Shown: one piece after another, positions 32,311 through 42,596 of the stretch | How the letters are laid out: each line of letters starts with the position of its first letter | Numbering within the stretch: the stretch's first letter is position 1 | DNA from: Myxococcus stipitatus | GTDB lineage: Bacteria; Myxococcota; Myxococcia; Myxococcales; Myxococcaceae | DNA: 64,000 nucleotides | Direction: 5' to 3' | Assembly: GCF_037414475.1 (NCBI RefSeq) | Contig: NZ_CP147913.1 | Span: 6,260,001 to 6,324,000 of the forward strand | Translations under genes and position numbers: made by a program | The notes under the pieces: generated by a model | Databases searched by the model: none | What the model was told of the DNA's origin: nothing | What the model saw: only the letters and a program-made list of their open reading frames with translations

Positions 32311-33087
32311 TCACGGAGGCTCGACTCTCAAGAGCTCCCGGAACAGCACCTCCGCCGCATCCTGGAACAGCGCTCCACCGGCGAGCAGCCCGCCACAGTG
32401 GTGAGGCTCACGCGCCAGCGTCAGGGCCACCGTCCGCTTCAGCACCGCATCCCAGAATGGCTCGGAGCCATCCGGCAACAAGAACTCACGGATGATGGCG
32501 CGCGGCCAGGGCAACACCGTGGTCGGGTCCGCGTCGCTCAACGACGTGAAGCAGTCCAGGTCCACGTCGAGCAGCACCCGCTCCGCCTTCTCCAGCACCT
32601 CGCGCACCGCGTCGCCGGGAGCCGGGTGGTTCCACGCCTCCGCGGCCCGGTCCACCGTGGGCACCGCCACCAACCGGTGCGGGCGACCTCTCGTGTCCAC
32701 GTACGTGTCCCCCGCGAAGGCGCCGCGAGGCCGGGTTCTCGCCACGAGCAGCGCATCTCCGACAATCCCCGCTTCCATCGCCGCGAGGATGTGGTCGTAG
32801 TTGCGCACGTCCAGCTCCCACCGGGCGTGCTCGTCCAACGCTCGCAGTCCCGCCGAGACATCCGGCACGGCCGACGGCCGCTCGGGCACCACCACGTCCA
32901 GGTGCCGGTCGAGTGTCACCAGGAGGGCGGGCGCTCCCGCTTCCTCCAGTGCGAGCGCCCAAGCGGGCAGGGCCAGCCGGTGAGGGTCGAACACATACGC
33001 ATCCGTGGGCCCCCGGCCGCCCCCCATCGCCAGCCGGATGATTCCCGCGAGCCGCAGATGGCGCAGGGCGTTGTCGTTGTTCGTCAT
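32311..33087 (-). CDS. UPF0489 family protein
   Basis: 258 aa. LLVTLDRHLDVV (about 56-67), DVRNYDHILAAMEAGIVGDALLVAR and VLLDVDLDCFTS match UPF0489 (human C5orf22-like). That family has an arginase/deacetylase-like fold with Asp/His residues where a metal site would lie, but no established activity. The Asp and His of DRHLD and the DVDLDCF triplet are retained, so metal binding is plausible. The GAGGG next to the ATG at 33087 supports this start. It is divergent from the DPP IV-like peptidase gene. Confidence 0.8.
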   Translation of the reverse strand: MTNNDNALRHLRLAGIIRLAMGGGRGPTDAYVFDPHRLALPAWALALEEAGAPALLVTLDRHLDVVVPERPSAVPDVSAGLRALDEHARWELDVRNYDHILAAMEAGIVGDALLVARTRPRGAFAGDTYVDTRGRPHRLVAVPTVDRAAEAWNHPAPGDAVREVLEKAERVLLDVDLDCFTSLSDADPTTVLPWPRAIIREFLLPDGSEPFWDAVLKRTVALTLAREPHHCGGLLAGGALFQDAAEVLFRELLRVEPP

Positions 33088-33203
33088 CCCTCGGGAATCC
33101 TCACGGCGCTCGCGCGTTTGCTCAGCTTGCGCGGCGGCCGAGTGTAGGCTGCTCCGCACCTTTCCGTGAAAGGAGCCCGCGTCCCGCGGGATTTCGACGA
33201 CGC

Positions 33204-35414
33204 ATGCGCCACGTCCTTACCGCCGCGCTCCTGTTCGTGAGCGCGCCTGCCTTCGCCCAGGAAGTAAAGCCCCTCCTCATGTCCCCCACGGAGCGTTCTC
33301 AAGACACCTTCCTTCGGCAGCTCGCGGAGACGCGTAACTTCTCGAGCGGCCGCCCCGTCGGCGTGAAGGTGACGCCGGACGAGAAGCAGGTCCTCTTCCT
33401 GCGCACCCAGCCCACCTCCAACGTGCAGACGCTCTACGCGTTCGACGTGGCGACCGGGCAGACGAAGGAGGTCCTCACCCCGGAGGCCATCCTCAAGGGC
33501 TCCGAGGAAACCCTCACCCCCGAGGAGAAGGCCCGCCGTGAGCGCATGCGCGTCAGCGCCCGTGGCTTCACGACGTTCCAGATTTCCGAGGACGGCGCGC
33601 GCCTGCTCGTCCCCCTGTCTGGCCGCCTCTACGTGGTGGAGCGCGCCTCGGGCAAGGTGACGGAGCTCAAGACGGGCCCCGGCGTGTTGGACCCGCGCTT
33701 CTCCAAGGACGGCAAGCAGGTCGCCTACGTCCGAGACAACGACGTCTACCGAATCACCGTGGACGCCAACAAGGAGCAGCGGGTCACCAAGGGCGGCTCC
33801 GCGGAGAAGTCCAACGGCGTGGCCGAGTTCGTCGCCCAGGAGGAGATGGGGCGCTTCTCCGGCTACTGGTGGAGCCCGGACGGCAAGCAGGTCGCGTACA
33901 CGGAGTCCGACACCTCCGAGGTCGAGAAGCTCACCATCGTCGACGTGATGCACCCCGAGCGCGGCGGCGAGGTCTTCGCCTATCCGCGCCCCGGCAAGGC
34001 CAACGCGAAGGTGCGCCTGGGCGTCACCCCTGTCACGGGCGGCAAGACGACGTGGGTGAAGTGGGACGCGGCGAAGTACCCGTACCTGGCCACCGTGACG
34101 TGGCCCAAGGGCGGCCCGCTCACCGTGCTGGTGCAGAACCGCCAGCAGACCGAGCAGCAGCTGCTCGCCGTGGACCCCGCCACCGGCAAGTCGCGGGAGC
34201 TCCTGGTGGAGAAGGACTCCGCCTGGCTCAACCTGGAGCAGGACTTCCCGCTGTGGCTGGAGGATGGCTCGGGCTTCCTCTGGTACACCGAGCGCAACGG
34301 TGGCCCCGAAGTGGAGATGCGCAAGGCGGACGGCTCGCTGGAGCGCAGCCTGGTGAAGCCGGATGCGGGCTTCCGCGGCCTGGCGCGCTTCGTCCAGAAG
34401 GACCGCACGCTGTACTTCACCGGCGGCCCCAACCCCACGCAGAGCGCCCTGTGGCGCGTGAAGGACGGCGGCGCGCCGGAGCGTGCGACGGGCAGCAAGG
34501 CGGAGGGAATCGAGACGGGCTACGCCTCCACCGAGGGCGGAGTGCTCGTGGTCAACACCTCCAGCCTGAAGACCATGAACAAGACCCAGATTCTGCGCGC
34601 GGACGGCACGCGCCTGGGCGAGCTGCCGGAGGTGGCGCAGGAGCCGCCCTTCGTCCCCAACACCGAGCTGCGGCAGGTGGGCCCCAAGGGCTTCTGGGCC
34701 TCCATCACCCGCCCGCGCGACTTCAAGCCCGGCAAGAAGCTGCCCGTCATCGTCGAGGTGTACGGCGGCCCCACCACCACCGTCGTGCACCACAGCATGG
34801 CGGCGCACCTCATGGCGCAGTGGATGGCGGACCAGGGCTTCCTCGTCGTGAAGTTCGACGGGCGCGGCACCCCGCTGCGCGGCCACGACTGGGAGCGCGC
34901 GGTGAAGTTCGACTTCGTCACCGCCACGCTGGATGACCAGGCCGAGGCCATCCAGGAGCTTGCCAAGGTGATGCCCGAGGTCGACATCAAGCGCGTGGGC
35001 ATCCAGGGCTGGAGCTTCGGTGGCTACATGGCCGCGCTCGCCGCCCTCAAGCGTCCGGATGTCTTCAAGGCCTCCGTCGCCGGCGCGCCCGTGGTGGATT
35101 GGACCGACTACGACACGCACTACACCGAGCGTTACCTGGGCGTGCCCCAGGAGAACCCGGAGGCGTACGAGAAGAGCTCGCTGCTCACGTACGCGAAGAA
35201 GGACGCGCCCATCGGCAAGCTGCTGCTCATCCACGGCACCGCGGACGACAACGTCTACTTCTTCCACACGCTCAAGCTCAGCGACGCGCTCTTCCGCGCG
35301 GGCAAGCCACACGAGCTGTTGCCCCTCAGCGGCCTGACGCACATGGTCCCCGACCCTCTGGTGAAGGAGCGCCAGTGGGAGATTGTCATCAACCACTTCA
35401 AGAAGAACCTGTAA
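33204..35414 (+). CDS. Prolyl oligopeptidase family S9 (DPP IV-like) exopeptidase
   Basis: 736 aa with a signal peptide (MRHVLTAALLFVSAPAFA). An eight-bladed beta-propeller (about 60-480) carries the VAQEEMGRFSGYWWSPDG motif, whose Glu pair anchors substrate N-termini in DPP IV. The alpha/beta-hydrolase domain follows, with nucleophile Ser604 (GWSFGGYM), Asp681 (HGTADDNV) and His713 (GLTHMV). It should release dipeptides, often X-Pro, from peptides in the periplasm or outside, which suits a protein-feeding predator. A terminator lies 75 bp downstream. Confidence 0.95.
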   Translation: MRHVLTAALLFVSAPAFAQEVKPLLMSPTERSQDTFLRQLAETRNFSSGRPVGVKVTPDEKQVLFLRTQPTSNVQTLYAFDVATGQTKEVLTPEAILKGSEETLTPEEKARRERMRVSARGFTTFQISEDGARLLVPLSGRLYVVERASGKVTELKTGPGVLDPRFSKDGKQVAYVRDNDVYRITVDANKEQRVTKGGSAEKSNGVAEFVAQEEMGRFSGYWWSPDGKQVAYTESDTSEVEKLTIVDVMHPERGGEVFAYPRPGKANAKVRLGVTPVTGGKTTWVKWDAAKYPYLATVTWPKGGPLTVLVQNRQQTEQQLLAVDPATGKSRELLVEKDSAWLNLEQDFPLWLEDGSGFLWYTERNGGPEVEMRKADGSLERSLVKPDAGFRGLARFVQKDRTLYFTGGPNPTQSALWRVKDGGAPERATGSKAEGIETGYASTEGGVLVVNTSSLKTMNKTQILRADGTRLGELPEVAQEPPFVPNTELRQVGPKGFWASITRPRDFKPGKKLPVIVEVYGGPTTTVVHHSMAAHLMAQWMADQGFLVVKFDGRGTPLRGHDWERAVKFDFVTATLDDQAEAIQELAKVMPEVDIKRVGIQGWSFGGYMAALAALKRPDVFKASVAGAPVVDWTDYDTHYTERYLGVPQENPEAYEKSSLLTYAKKDAPIGKLLLIHGTADDNVYFFHTLKLSDALFRAGKPHELLPLSGLTHMVPDPLVKERQWEIVINHFKKNL

Positions 35415-35488
35415 CCGCTCGGGCGTGAGGTCCCCAGGCCAGGCGGGCCTGGGGGCTCCGCTCGAGAAGCAGGTGCCCCGCAAAGCAA

Positions 35489-35522
35489 GAGGCCCGGTTC
35501 CCTGGTACGGGGGCCGGGCCTC
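35489..35522. terminator. Bidirectional terminator between the DPP IV-like gene and csp
   Basis: GAGGCCCGG / CCGGGCCTC is a perfect 9-bp stem, extended by CCC/GGG pairs inside, and lies between convergent genes. No long T-tract, but the stem is very stable. Confidence 0.7.
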
Positions 35523-35570
35523 AGTTCATCCACCCTTCGCGGGGAAGGGCCGATGTTGGCTATCGACGAC

Positions 35571-35774
35571 TCAGGCCGCGCGGACGTTCTGCGCCTGAAG
35601 GCCCTTGGGGCCGCGCGTCACTTCGAACTCCACCTTCTGACCCTCGGCGAGGGTGCGGAAGCCATCCATGTTGATGGCGGTGTGGTGGCAGAAAACGTCC
35701 TCGCCCCCGCCGTCCTGGGTGATGAAGCCGAAGCCCTTCGCGTCGTTGAACCACTTCACGGTACCGGTTGCCAT
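35571..35774 (-). CDS. Cold-shock protein (CspA family)
   Basis: 67 aa, a single cold-shock domain that binds single-stranded RNA and DNA. RNP1 KGFGFIT (residues 13-19) is intact, and RNP2 reads VFCHHTAI instead of the usual VFVHFSAI. MATGTVKWFND is the canonical start. AAGGAAG precedes the ATG. Csp proteins act as RNA chaperones at low temperature or in development. It converges with the peptidase gene and lies 186 bp downstream of sucB. Confidence 0.96.
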   Translation of the reverse strand: MATGTVKWFNDAKGFGFITQDGGGEDVFCHHTAINMDGFRTLAEGQKVEFEVTRGPKGLQAQNVRAA

Positions 35775-35900
35775 TGCACTTCCTTCAGTCTTGCGGGGCG
35801 ACGTGTGAGAGCCGCCCGTTCTTCCCGCCCCCCGCCGACCGGGAGACACGTCCATTTGTAGTGAAACGCCTGCCCGGAAGTCCAGCCAGCGGCCCGGAAA

Positions 35901-35924
35901 GCCCGAGTTTCGATGTGCTCGGGC
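35901..35924 (-). terminator. Intrinsic terminator of sucAB
   Basis: GCCCGAG / CTCGGGC forms a 7-bp stem with a 10-nt loop, followed on the minus strand by TTTCC. It lies 36 bp past the sucB stop. Confidence 0.65.
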
Positions 35925-35960
35925 CTCCCAGGGACTGCTCGGCGCGGCGCGTCAGGTGCT

Positions 35961-37161
<1,201 letters not shown>

Positions 37162-37172
<11 letters not shown>

Positions 37173-40041
37173 GCTTGGTCCCTCGGAAGATGGCTTCCTC
37201 GATGATGAGCTGCTGCTCGATTTCGTGAGTCTTGGGGAAGCCTGTCGCGGGGCTGGCGGCCTCCGCGCGGCCGATGTACCCCAACTTCACCTGCTGCTGC
37301 GAGCGCGACGACACCAGGTCGTGCATGCGCGGGAACATGTAGTGCCACGCGCCGGCGTTCTTCGGCTCTTCCTGCACCCAGTACATCTCCGTCAGCTTCG
37401 GAAGCTTGGAGAGCAGGCTGGCCAGCTCGTCGCCCGGGAACGGGTAGAGCTGCTCCAGGCGGACGATGGCGATGCTGTCGTCCTTGCGCTCGTCGCGGGC
37501 CTTCACGAGGTCGTAGTAGACCTTGCCGCTGCACAAGAGCAGCCGGGTGACACCCGCCGGGGCGACCTTGTCCAGGATGACCTCCTGGAAGGAGCCCGTG
37601 GCCAGTTCGTCCAGCTTGCTGGTGGCCTCCGGCCGGCGCAGCAGGCTCTTGGGCGACATGATGACCAGGGGCTTGCGCACCGGGCGCATCACCTGGCGGC
37701 GCAGGAGGTGGAAGATCTGCGCGGGCGTGGTGGGGTAGCAGACCTGGATGTTGTCCTCGGCGGACAGGTCCAGGAAGCGCTCCAGGCGGGCGCTGGAGTG
37801 CTCCGGGCCCTGGCCTTCGTAGGAGTGCGGCAGGAGCAGCGTCACGCCGCTGAGCCGGCGCCACTTGCTCTCACCGGCGGCGATGAACTGGTCGATGATG
37901 ATTTGAGCGCCGTTGGCGAAGTCGCCGAACTGGGCCTCCCAGATGGTGAGGCCGTCCGGGACGTCCAGGCTGTAGCCGTACTCGAAGCCCAGCACGCCCA
38001 TCTCCGACAGGGCGCTGTTGACGACCTGGAAGCGGGCGCGGCCGGTGGAGAACTGCTGCAGCGGCGTGTACTCGGTGCCCGTCTGCACGTCGTGCAGCAC
38101 CGCGTGACGGTGGCTGAACGTGCCGCGCTCACAGTCCTGGCCGGACAGGCGCACCGGGTAGCCTTCCGCGAGCAGCGTGGCGTACGCGAGCGACTCGCCC
38201 TCGCTCCACTGGAGCTCCTCGCTGTCCAGCATGCCCAGGCGCTTCTTGATGACGGTGCGCTCCACGTCGCGGTGGACGTGGAAGCCCTCGGGCACCACGC
38301 ACAGCCGCTGGAGCGCGTCGCGCAGCTTCGCCTTGTCCACGCCCGTCTTCACCTGGGGGGCGCTCTTCTGCGCGCCGCCCTGGTAGGTCTTCCACAGGCC
38401 CTCCAGCGCGCTGGGCTCCTTGAACTGGCTCTCCTGGCGCGCGCGGGCGAGCGCCGCGTCGAACTCCTGGAGGCAGCGCTGCTTGATGGCCTCCGACTCC
38501 TCGGCGGAGATCCGCGACTGCTCCGCGAGCGTCTTCGCGTAGAGCGTGCGCACCGTCGGGTGCTTGCGGATGAGGTCGTACATCGCCGGCTGGGTGAAGG
38601 ACGGGTCGTCGCCCTCGTTGTGGCCGTAGCGGCGGTAGCAGATGAGGTCGATGACCACGTCGCTGTGGAACGTCTGGCGGTACTCCGCCGCCAGCCGCGC
38701 CACGTGCACGCACGCCTCCGGGTCATCTCCGTTCACGTGGAAGATGGGGATGTCCAGCATCTGCGCGATGGCGGTGGCGTAGATGGAGGAGCGGGAGTCG
38801 TGCGGGTCGGTGGTGAAGCCGACCTGGTTGTTGATGACGACGTGGAGCGTGCCGCCCGTGTTGTAGCCCTTGAGGCCCGACAGGTTGAGCGTCTCCGCGA
38901 CGACGCCCTGGCCCATGAAGGCCGCGTCGCCGTGGATGAGCAGCGGCATCACGCCCACGCGCTCGGTGTCGCCGAAGCGCTCCTGCTTGGCGCGCACGCG
39001 GCCCTCGACCACCGGATTGACGGCCTCCAGGTGGCTGGGGTTGAAGGCCAGGGACAGGTGGACATTCTTCCCCTGGCGCGTGACGTGGTCCGACGAGAAG
39101 CCCATGTGGTACTTCACGTCGCCGCGGCCCAGGTACGCCTTGGGGTCCTTGGGGCCGTCGAACTCGCTGAAAATCTGGCTGGGCTGCTTGCCCAGGATGT
39201 TCGTCAGCACGTTGAGGCGGCCGCGGTGGGCCATGCCGATGACAATCTCCTTCAGGCCCAGGCCCGAGCCCACCTCGGCGATGGCATCCATCATCGGGAT
39301 GAGCGCCTCGCCACCGTCCAGGCTGAAGCGCTTGGCGCCCACGTACTTCGTGTGCAGGAAGTTCTCGAAGCCCTCCGCGTAGGAGAGCTTGGTGAGGATG
39401 TGGCGCTGGTCGTCCACGGAGAACGCGGTGTGGTTCTCGCTGTGCTCCATGCGCTGCATCAGCCAGCGGCGGCGCTGGCTGTCGAGAATCTGCATCACCT
39501 CCACGCCGATGCTGCCGGTGTACGTGCGGTGCAGGCGGTTGAGCAGGTCGCCCAGCTTCACGCGCTGCTGGGGGAAGGTGCCGCTGCTCTCCACTTCCTG
39601 CTCACGCTCGCGCGCGGAGAAGTGGCCGTCGTCCACCATGCCCACGTCCGCGATGTGGTCCAGCGCGGGGCGCGGGCGGTCCAGCGGGTCCAGCCGCGCG
39701 CGCAGGTGGCCGCGCAGACGGAAGGCGAAGAGGGTCTGGTCCACCTTGGACTGCAGCTCCAGCGCCTGGGAGGGCGCGGCCGCGGGAGCCGCCGGAGCCG
39801 CGGCGGCGGCCGGGGCCTCCTTGGCGGCGGCCTTGCCATTGGCCTTGCCAGGCTGAACGGCCGGCGCGGGCACCTCCAGCAGCTTCGTGTTGAAGATGGG
39901 ACGGCCGGCACCATCGTTTCGCTCGAAGACCTCGCGCCAGCTCGCATCCACGCTGGTGGGGTCCTCGAGGTAGCGGGCGTAGAGCCCCTCGATGAAGTCG
40001 ATGTTGGCGCCGGAAAGGAACGTGTCCTGGAAGTTCGCCAT
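37162..40041 (-). CDS. sucA: 2-oxoglutarate dehydrogenase E1
   Basis: 959 aa, thiamine-diphosphate-dependent decarboxylase of the TCA cycle. The N-terminal helix (FLSGANIDFIEGLYARYLEDP) binds E2. An Ala/Lys-rich insert (about 65-100) follows. The core shows IGMAHRGRLNVL, GDVKYHMGFSS, LIHGDAAFMGQGVV with the ThDP Asp, DLICYRRYGHNEGDDPSFTQP and the C-terminal PHSYEGQGPEHSSARLERFL. It is slightly longer than E. coli SucA because of the insert. It precedes sucB in the operon. Confidence 0.98.
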
Positions 40042-40186
40042 GGCGTGTCGTCTTTTACTGGAAGGCCGCCCCGTTGGGGGTTTTTCAAGGCATCTTTGTG
40101 GCCTACCCGAGGCATACCAGGGCCCGGGCCGGTTTGAGCGGAGCAGGTGGATTCATGCTCCTGTTGAGCCCAGCTTCACCTCGGAA

Positions 40187-40221
40187 ATCCCAGGGCGGGA
40201 CACGCCCGTCCTCCCTGGGAT
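40187..40221. promoter_or_regulatory. Inverted repeat upstream of the enoyl-ACP reductase gene
   Basis: ATCCCAGGG / CCCTGGGAT, perfect 9-bp arms with a 17-nt spacer that itself can pair (GGGCG / CGCCC). It lies in the 290-bp divergent region, 110 bp before the reductase gene and 145 bp from sucA. It could be an operator or a leader hairpin. Confidence 0.4.
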
Positions 40222-40331
40222 GGGAAGACCCGGACACCCGGGGACTCCCCGCGCCCGTTTCGTCCCGTTCCGGTCGAAAGGAGTGCTAGACAGCGCGCTC
40301 TTCCTCCTTCCCCTCCCACGAGGCGGTTTAC

Positions 40332-41162
40332 ATGCTGCTTAAGGGCAAGAAGCTGCTCATCACCGGGGTGCTCACGCCCCAGTCCCTCGCCTTCGGCATC
40401 GCCGAGCACGCGCTCGAGCAGGGCGCGGACATCATCCTGACGGGCTTTGGCCGGGCCATCTCGCTCACCGAGCGCAGCGCCAAGCGGCTCAAGCCGGGGA
40501 CCGAGGTGCTGGAGCTGGACGTCACCAACTCCGCCCACTTCACCGCGCTGACCGGGGAGCTGCAGAAGCGGTGGGGCCAGGTGGACGGGGTGCTGCACAG
40601 CATCGGCTACGCCCCGGACGATGCCTTGGGCGGCAACTTCCTCAACACGCCCTGGGAGAGTGTGCAGACGGCGTTCCGCATCTCCACGTTCTCCCTCAAG
40701 GAGCTGGCCGTGGCGTGCGCGCCGCTGATGCCGCCGGGCAGCTCCATCGTGACGCTGGACTTCGACAACCGCGTGGCGTGGCCCATCTACGACTGGATGG
40801 GCGTGTGCAAGGCGGGCCTGGAGGCCACGGTGCGCTACCTGGCGCGCGATTTGGGCCCCAAGGGCATCCGGGTCAACGCGCTGGCGGCGGGTCCGCTGTC
40901 CACCATGGCGGCCAAGGGCATCCCGGGCTTCAAGGCGCTGGAGCAGTACTGGGGCCAGCAGGCGCCCCTGGGCTGGAGCTCCAAGAACAGCCACGAGATG
41001 GTGTCCCGGACGGCGTGTGCCCTTATGTCGGACTGGATGCCCTCCACCACGGGCGAAATGATCCACGTGGACGGTGGCTACCACGCCATTGGCGCCCCGC
41101 CGGTGCCCCCCGAGGCGGTGGAAGGCGAGCAGCCCGCAGCGGCCAAGCCGCCAAGCCCCTAG
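40332..41162 (+). CDS. fabI: Enoyl-[acyl-carrier-protein] reductase, InhA-like
   Basis: 276 aa SDR enzyme that reduces trans-2-enoyl-ACP in each cycle of fatty-acid elongation using NADH. The catalytic pair is Tyr153 and Lys160 (YDWMGVCK). LDFDNRVAWPIYDWMGVCK, LTGFGR, LELDV and CALMSDWMPSTTGEMIHVDGG match mycobacterial InhA more closely than E. coli FabI: the first tyrosine of FabI (YxxERAxPxY) is replaced by a Phe/Asp pair (DFD), as in InhA. InhA-type enzymes prefer longer acyl chains. The C-terminal Pro/Glu/Ala tail is unusual. GGCGGTTTAC before the ATG is a weak start signal. Confidence 0.92.
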   Translation: MLLKGKKLLITGVLTPQSLAFGIAEHALEQGADIILTGFGRAISLTERSAKRLKPGTEVLELDVTNSAHFTALTGELQKRWGQVDGVLHSIGYAPDDALGGNFLNTPWESVQTAFRISTFSLKELAVACAPLMPPGSSIVTLDFDNRVAWPIYDWMGVCKAGLEATVRYLARDLGPKGIRVNALAAGPLSTMAAKGIPGFKALEQYWGQQAPLGWSSKNSHEMVSRTACALMSDWMPSTTGEMIHVDGGYHAIGAPPVPPEAVEGEQPAAAKPPSP

Positions 41163-41167
41163 TCCGA

Positions 41168-41182
41168 GGGCGGGCTCCGCCC
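41168..41182 (+). terminator. Short GC hairpin after the enoyl reductase
   Basis: GGGCGG GCT CCGCCC begins six bases after the stop codon. The stem is compact and very GC-rich with no T-run. Confidence 0.45.
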
Positions 41183-41239
41183 GAGGTCATTCGGCACCTG
41201 CCCATCTTTGTTGGAGTGGGCGGGTGTCCTGCTTTCTCC

Positions 41240-41270
41240 CGTGGGAGCCCTCACGGTAGAGTCTCCCACG
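41240..41270. promoter_or_regulatory. Inverted repeat upstream of the chemosensory operon
   Basis: CGTGGGAG / CTCCCACG, perfect 8-bp arms 15 nt apart, ends 53 bp before the first regulator gene. It may be an operator or part of the 5' leader. Confidence 0.4.
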
Positions 41271-41323
41271 TATCGCAAGGGTGACCCGCGTGGAGCGGCC
41301 CCGTGCGCAGGAGCCGTGGCACC

Positions 41324-41725
41324 GTGAGCACCAACAGCACCCACAGCAACAGCGCCAAGGTCTTGCTGGTGGACGACAGCCCGACCGTCCGGAACATCGT
41401 CAAGATCTACCTCATGAACCTCCGGGTGGAGGCCTTGGAGGCGGACGATGCGGCTCGCGCCCTGAAAATCCTCCAGCTCGTTCCCGTCAATCTGGTCATC
41501 GCCGACATCAACATGCCGGGGATGGATGGCATCACCTTCGTGAAGGAGGTGCGGGCCAGCCGCAACGCGCAGCTTCGCTCGGTGCCCATCCTCCTGCTGA
41601 CCGCGGAGAAGAATGTGGACCTGCGCCAGCGCGGCACGGAGGCGGGCGCCAACGCCTTCATCCAGAAGCCGGTGTCCCACCACGAGCTGACGGAGACCGT
41701 CCGTCAGTTCCTGTCCAAGGCCTGA
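41324..41725 (+). CDS. Single-domain response regulator (chemosensory operon)
   Basis: 133 aa, a CheY-like receiver. The acidic pair is Asp17/Asp18, the phospho-acceptor is Asp61 (IADINMPGMDG), Thr lies in LLLTAEK and Lys in FIQKPVS. No output domain. As first gene of the chemosensory operon it is the likely diffusible output of CheA. It resembles the regulator at 19712. The GTG at 41324 has AGGAG about 11 nt upstream; a GTG at 41303 would add seven residues. Confidence 0.93.
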   Translation: MSTNSTHSNSAKVLLVDDSPTVRNIVKIYLMNLRVEALEADDAARALKILQLVPVNLVIADINMPGMDGITFVKEVRASRNAQLRSVPILLLTAEKNVDLRQRGTEAGANAFIQKPVSHHELTETVRQFLSKA

Positions 41726-41729
41726 TGCC

Positions 41730-42596
41730 GTGAGCCTGCCGTCCCTGCTGCTCGTCGACGACAGCGACGCCATCCTGGCGCTCGAGCGCGCCATCCTCTC
41801 CGGCCACTACACCATCCACACGGCCAGCAACGGCCGCGAGGCCTTGGACAAGGTCTCCCGGCTGATGCCCGCCGCGGTGTTGTTGGACCTGTCCATGCCG
41901 GAGATGGATGGCGACGAGGTCCTCCAGCGGATGAAGGCGGACCCCGCCACGGTGGACATCCCCGTCATCATCATCTCCTCGGAGAAGTCGCGCGCGGAGG
42001 CGTGCCTGGGCCTGGGGGCGGAGACGTTCCTGGCCAAGCCCTTCCGCGCGGACGAGCTGCTCTTCGCCGTGGGCGAGGCCCTGGCCAGCTCCCGCCGCCG
42101 CGCGCGTACCGGCTCCCTGCTGGTGCTCCGGGTGACGGTGGGCACGCTGGAGTTCGGCATCCCGTTGGACTCGGTGCGCGAGGTGCTCTTGCAGCCCTCG
42201 ACGCGGCCGCTGCCCACCGCGCCGTCCTATCTGCGTGAGTACGTGGAGGTGCGGGGCGAGGCGCTGTGCGTGCTGGACGTGGCGCGCCGGCTGGGCGTGG
42301 AGCATTCGCTGCCGCGCGTGGAGCGGATGCTGGTGGTCATCCAGGTGGATGGGGTGGCGCTGGCGCTCGCGGTGGACACGGTGAAGGACCCCGAGGAGTT
42401 CGGGGCGGCGGACATCGACCGGCGGGAGCGCGTGGGTGGCGCGGACCACGGCCCGTTGCGCGAGGGGCTCATTGGCATGTTGCGCGTGGGTGGCCGCTTG
42501 TTGCCCATCCTGGACCCGAAGGTGTTCGTGGCGCGCGGGCTGTTGCGCGAGCTGCCCAAGCTGGTGGAGGCCGCGGAGGCCGGGCGGAGCGCATGA
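41730..42596 (+). CDS. Receiver-CheW fusion protein (CheV-like, reversed order)
   Basis: 288 aa. Residues 1-125 are a receiver with Asp53 (LLDLSMPEMDG) and KPF. A CheW-like domain follows, from about 130 (RVTVGTLEFGIPLDSVREVL, YVEVRGEALCVLDVARRLG, MLRVGGRLLPILDPK). CheV usually has CheW first and the receiver second; here the order is reversed. It probably couples receptors to CheA in a phosphorylation-dependent way and helps adaptation. It starts 4 nt after the upstream gene and overlaps cheR by ATGA. Confidence 0.92.
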   Translation: MSLPSLLLVDDSDAILALERAILSGHYTIHTASNGREALDKVSRLMPAAVLLDLSMPEMDGDEVLQRMKADPATVDIPVIIISSEKSRAEACLGLGAETFLAKPFRADELLFAVGEALASSRRRARTGSLLVLRVTVGTLEFGIPLDSVREVLLQPSTRPLPTAPSYLREYVEVRGEALCVLDVARRLGVEHSLPRVERMLVVIQVDGVALALAVDTVKDPEEFGAADIDRRERVGGADHGPLREGLIGMLRVGGRLLPILDPKVFVARGLLRELPKLVEAAEAGRSA

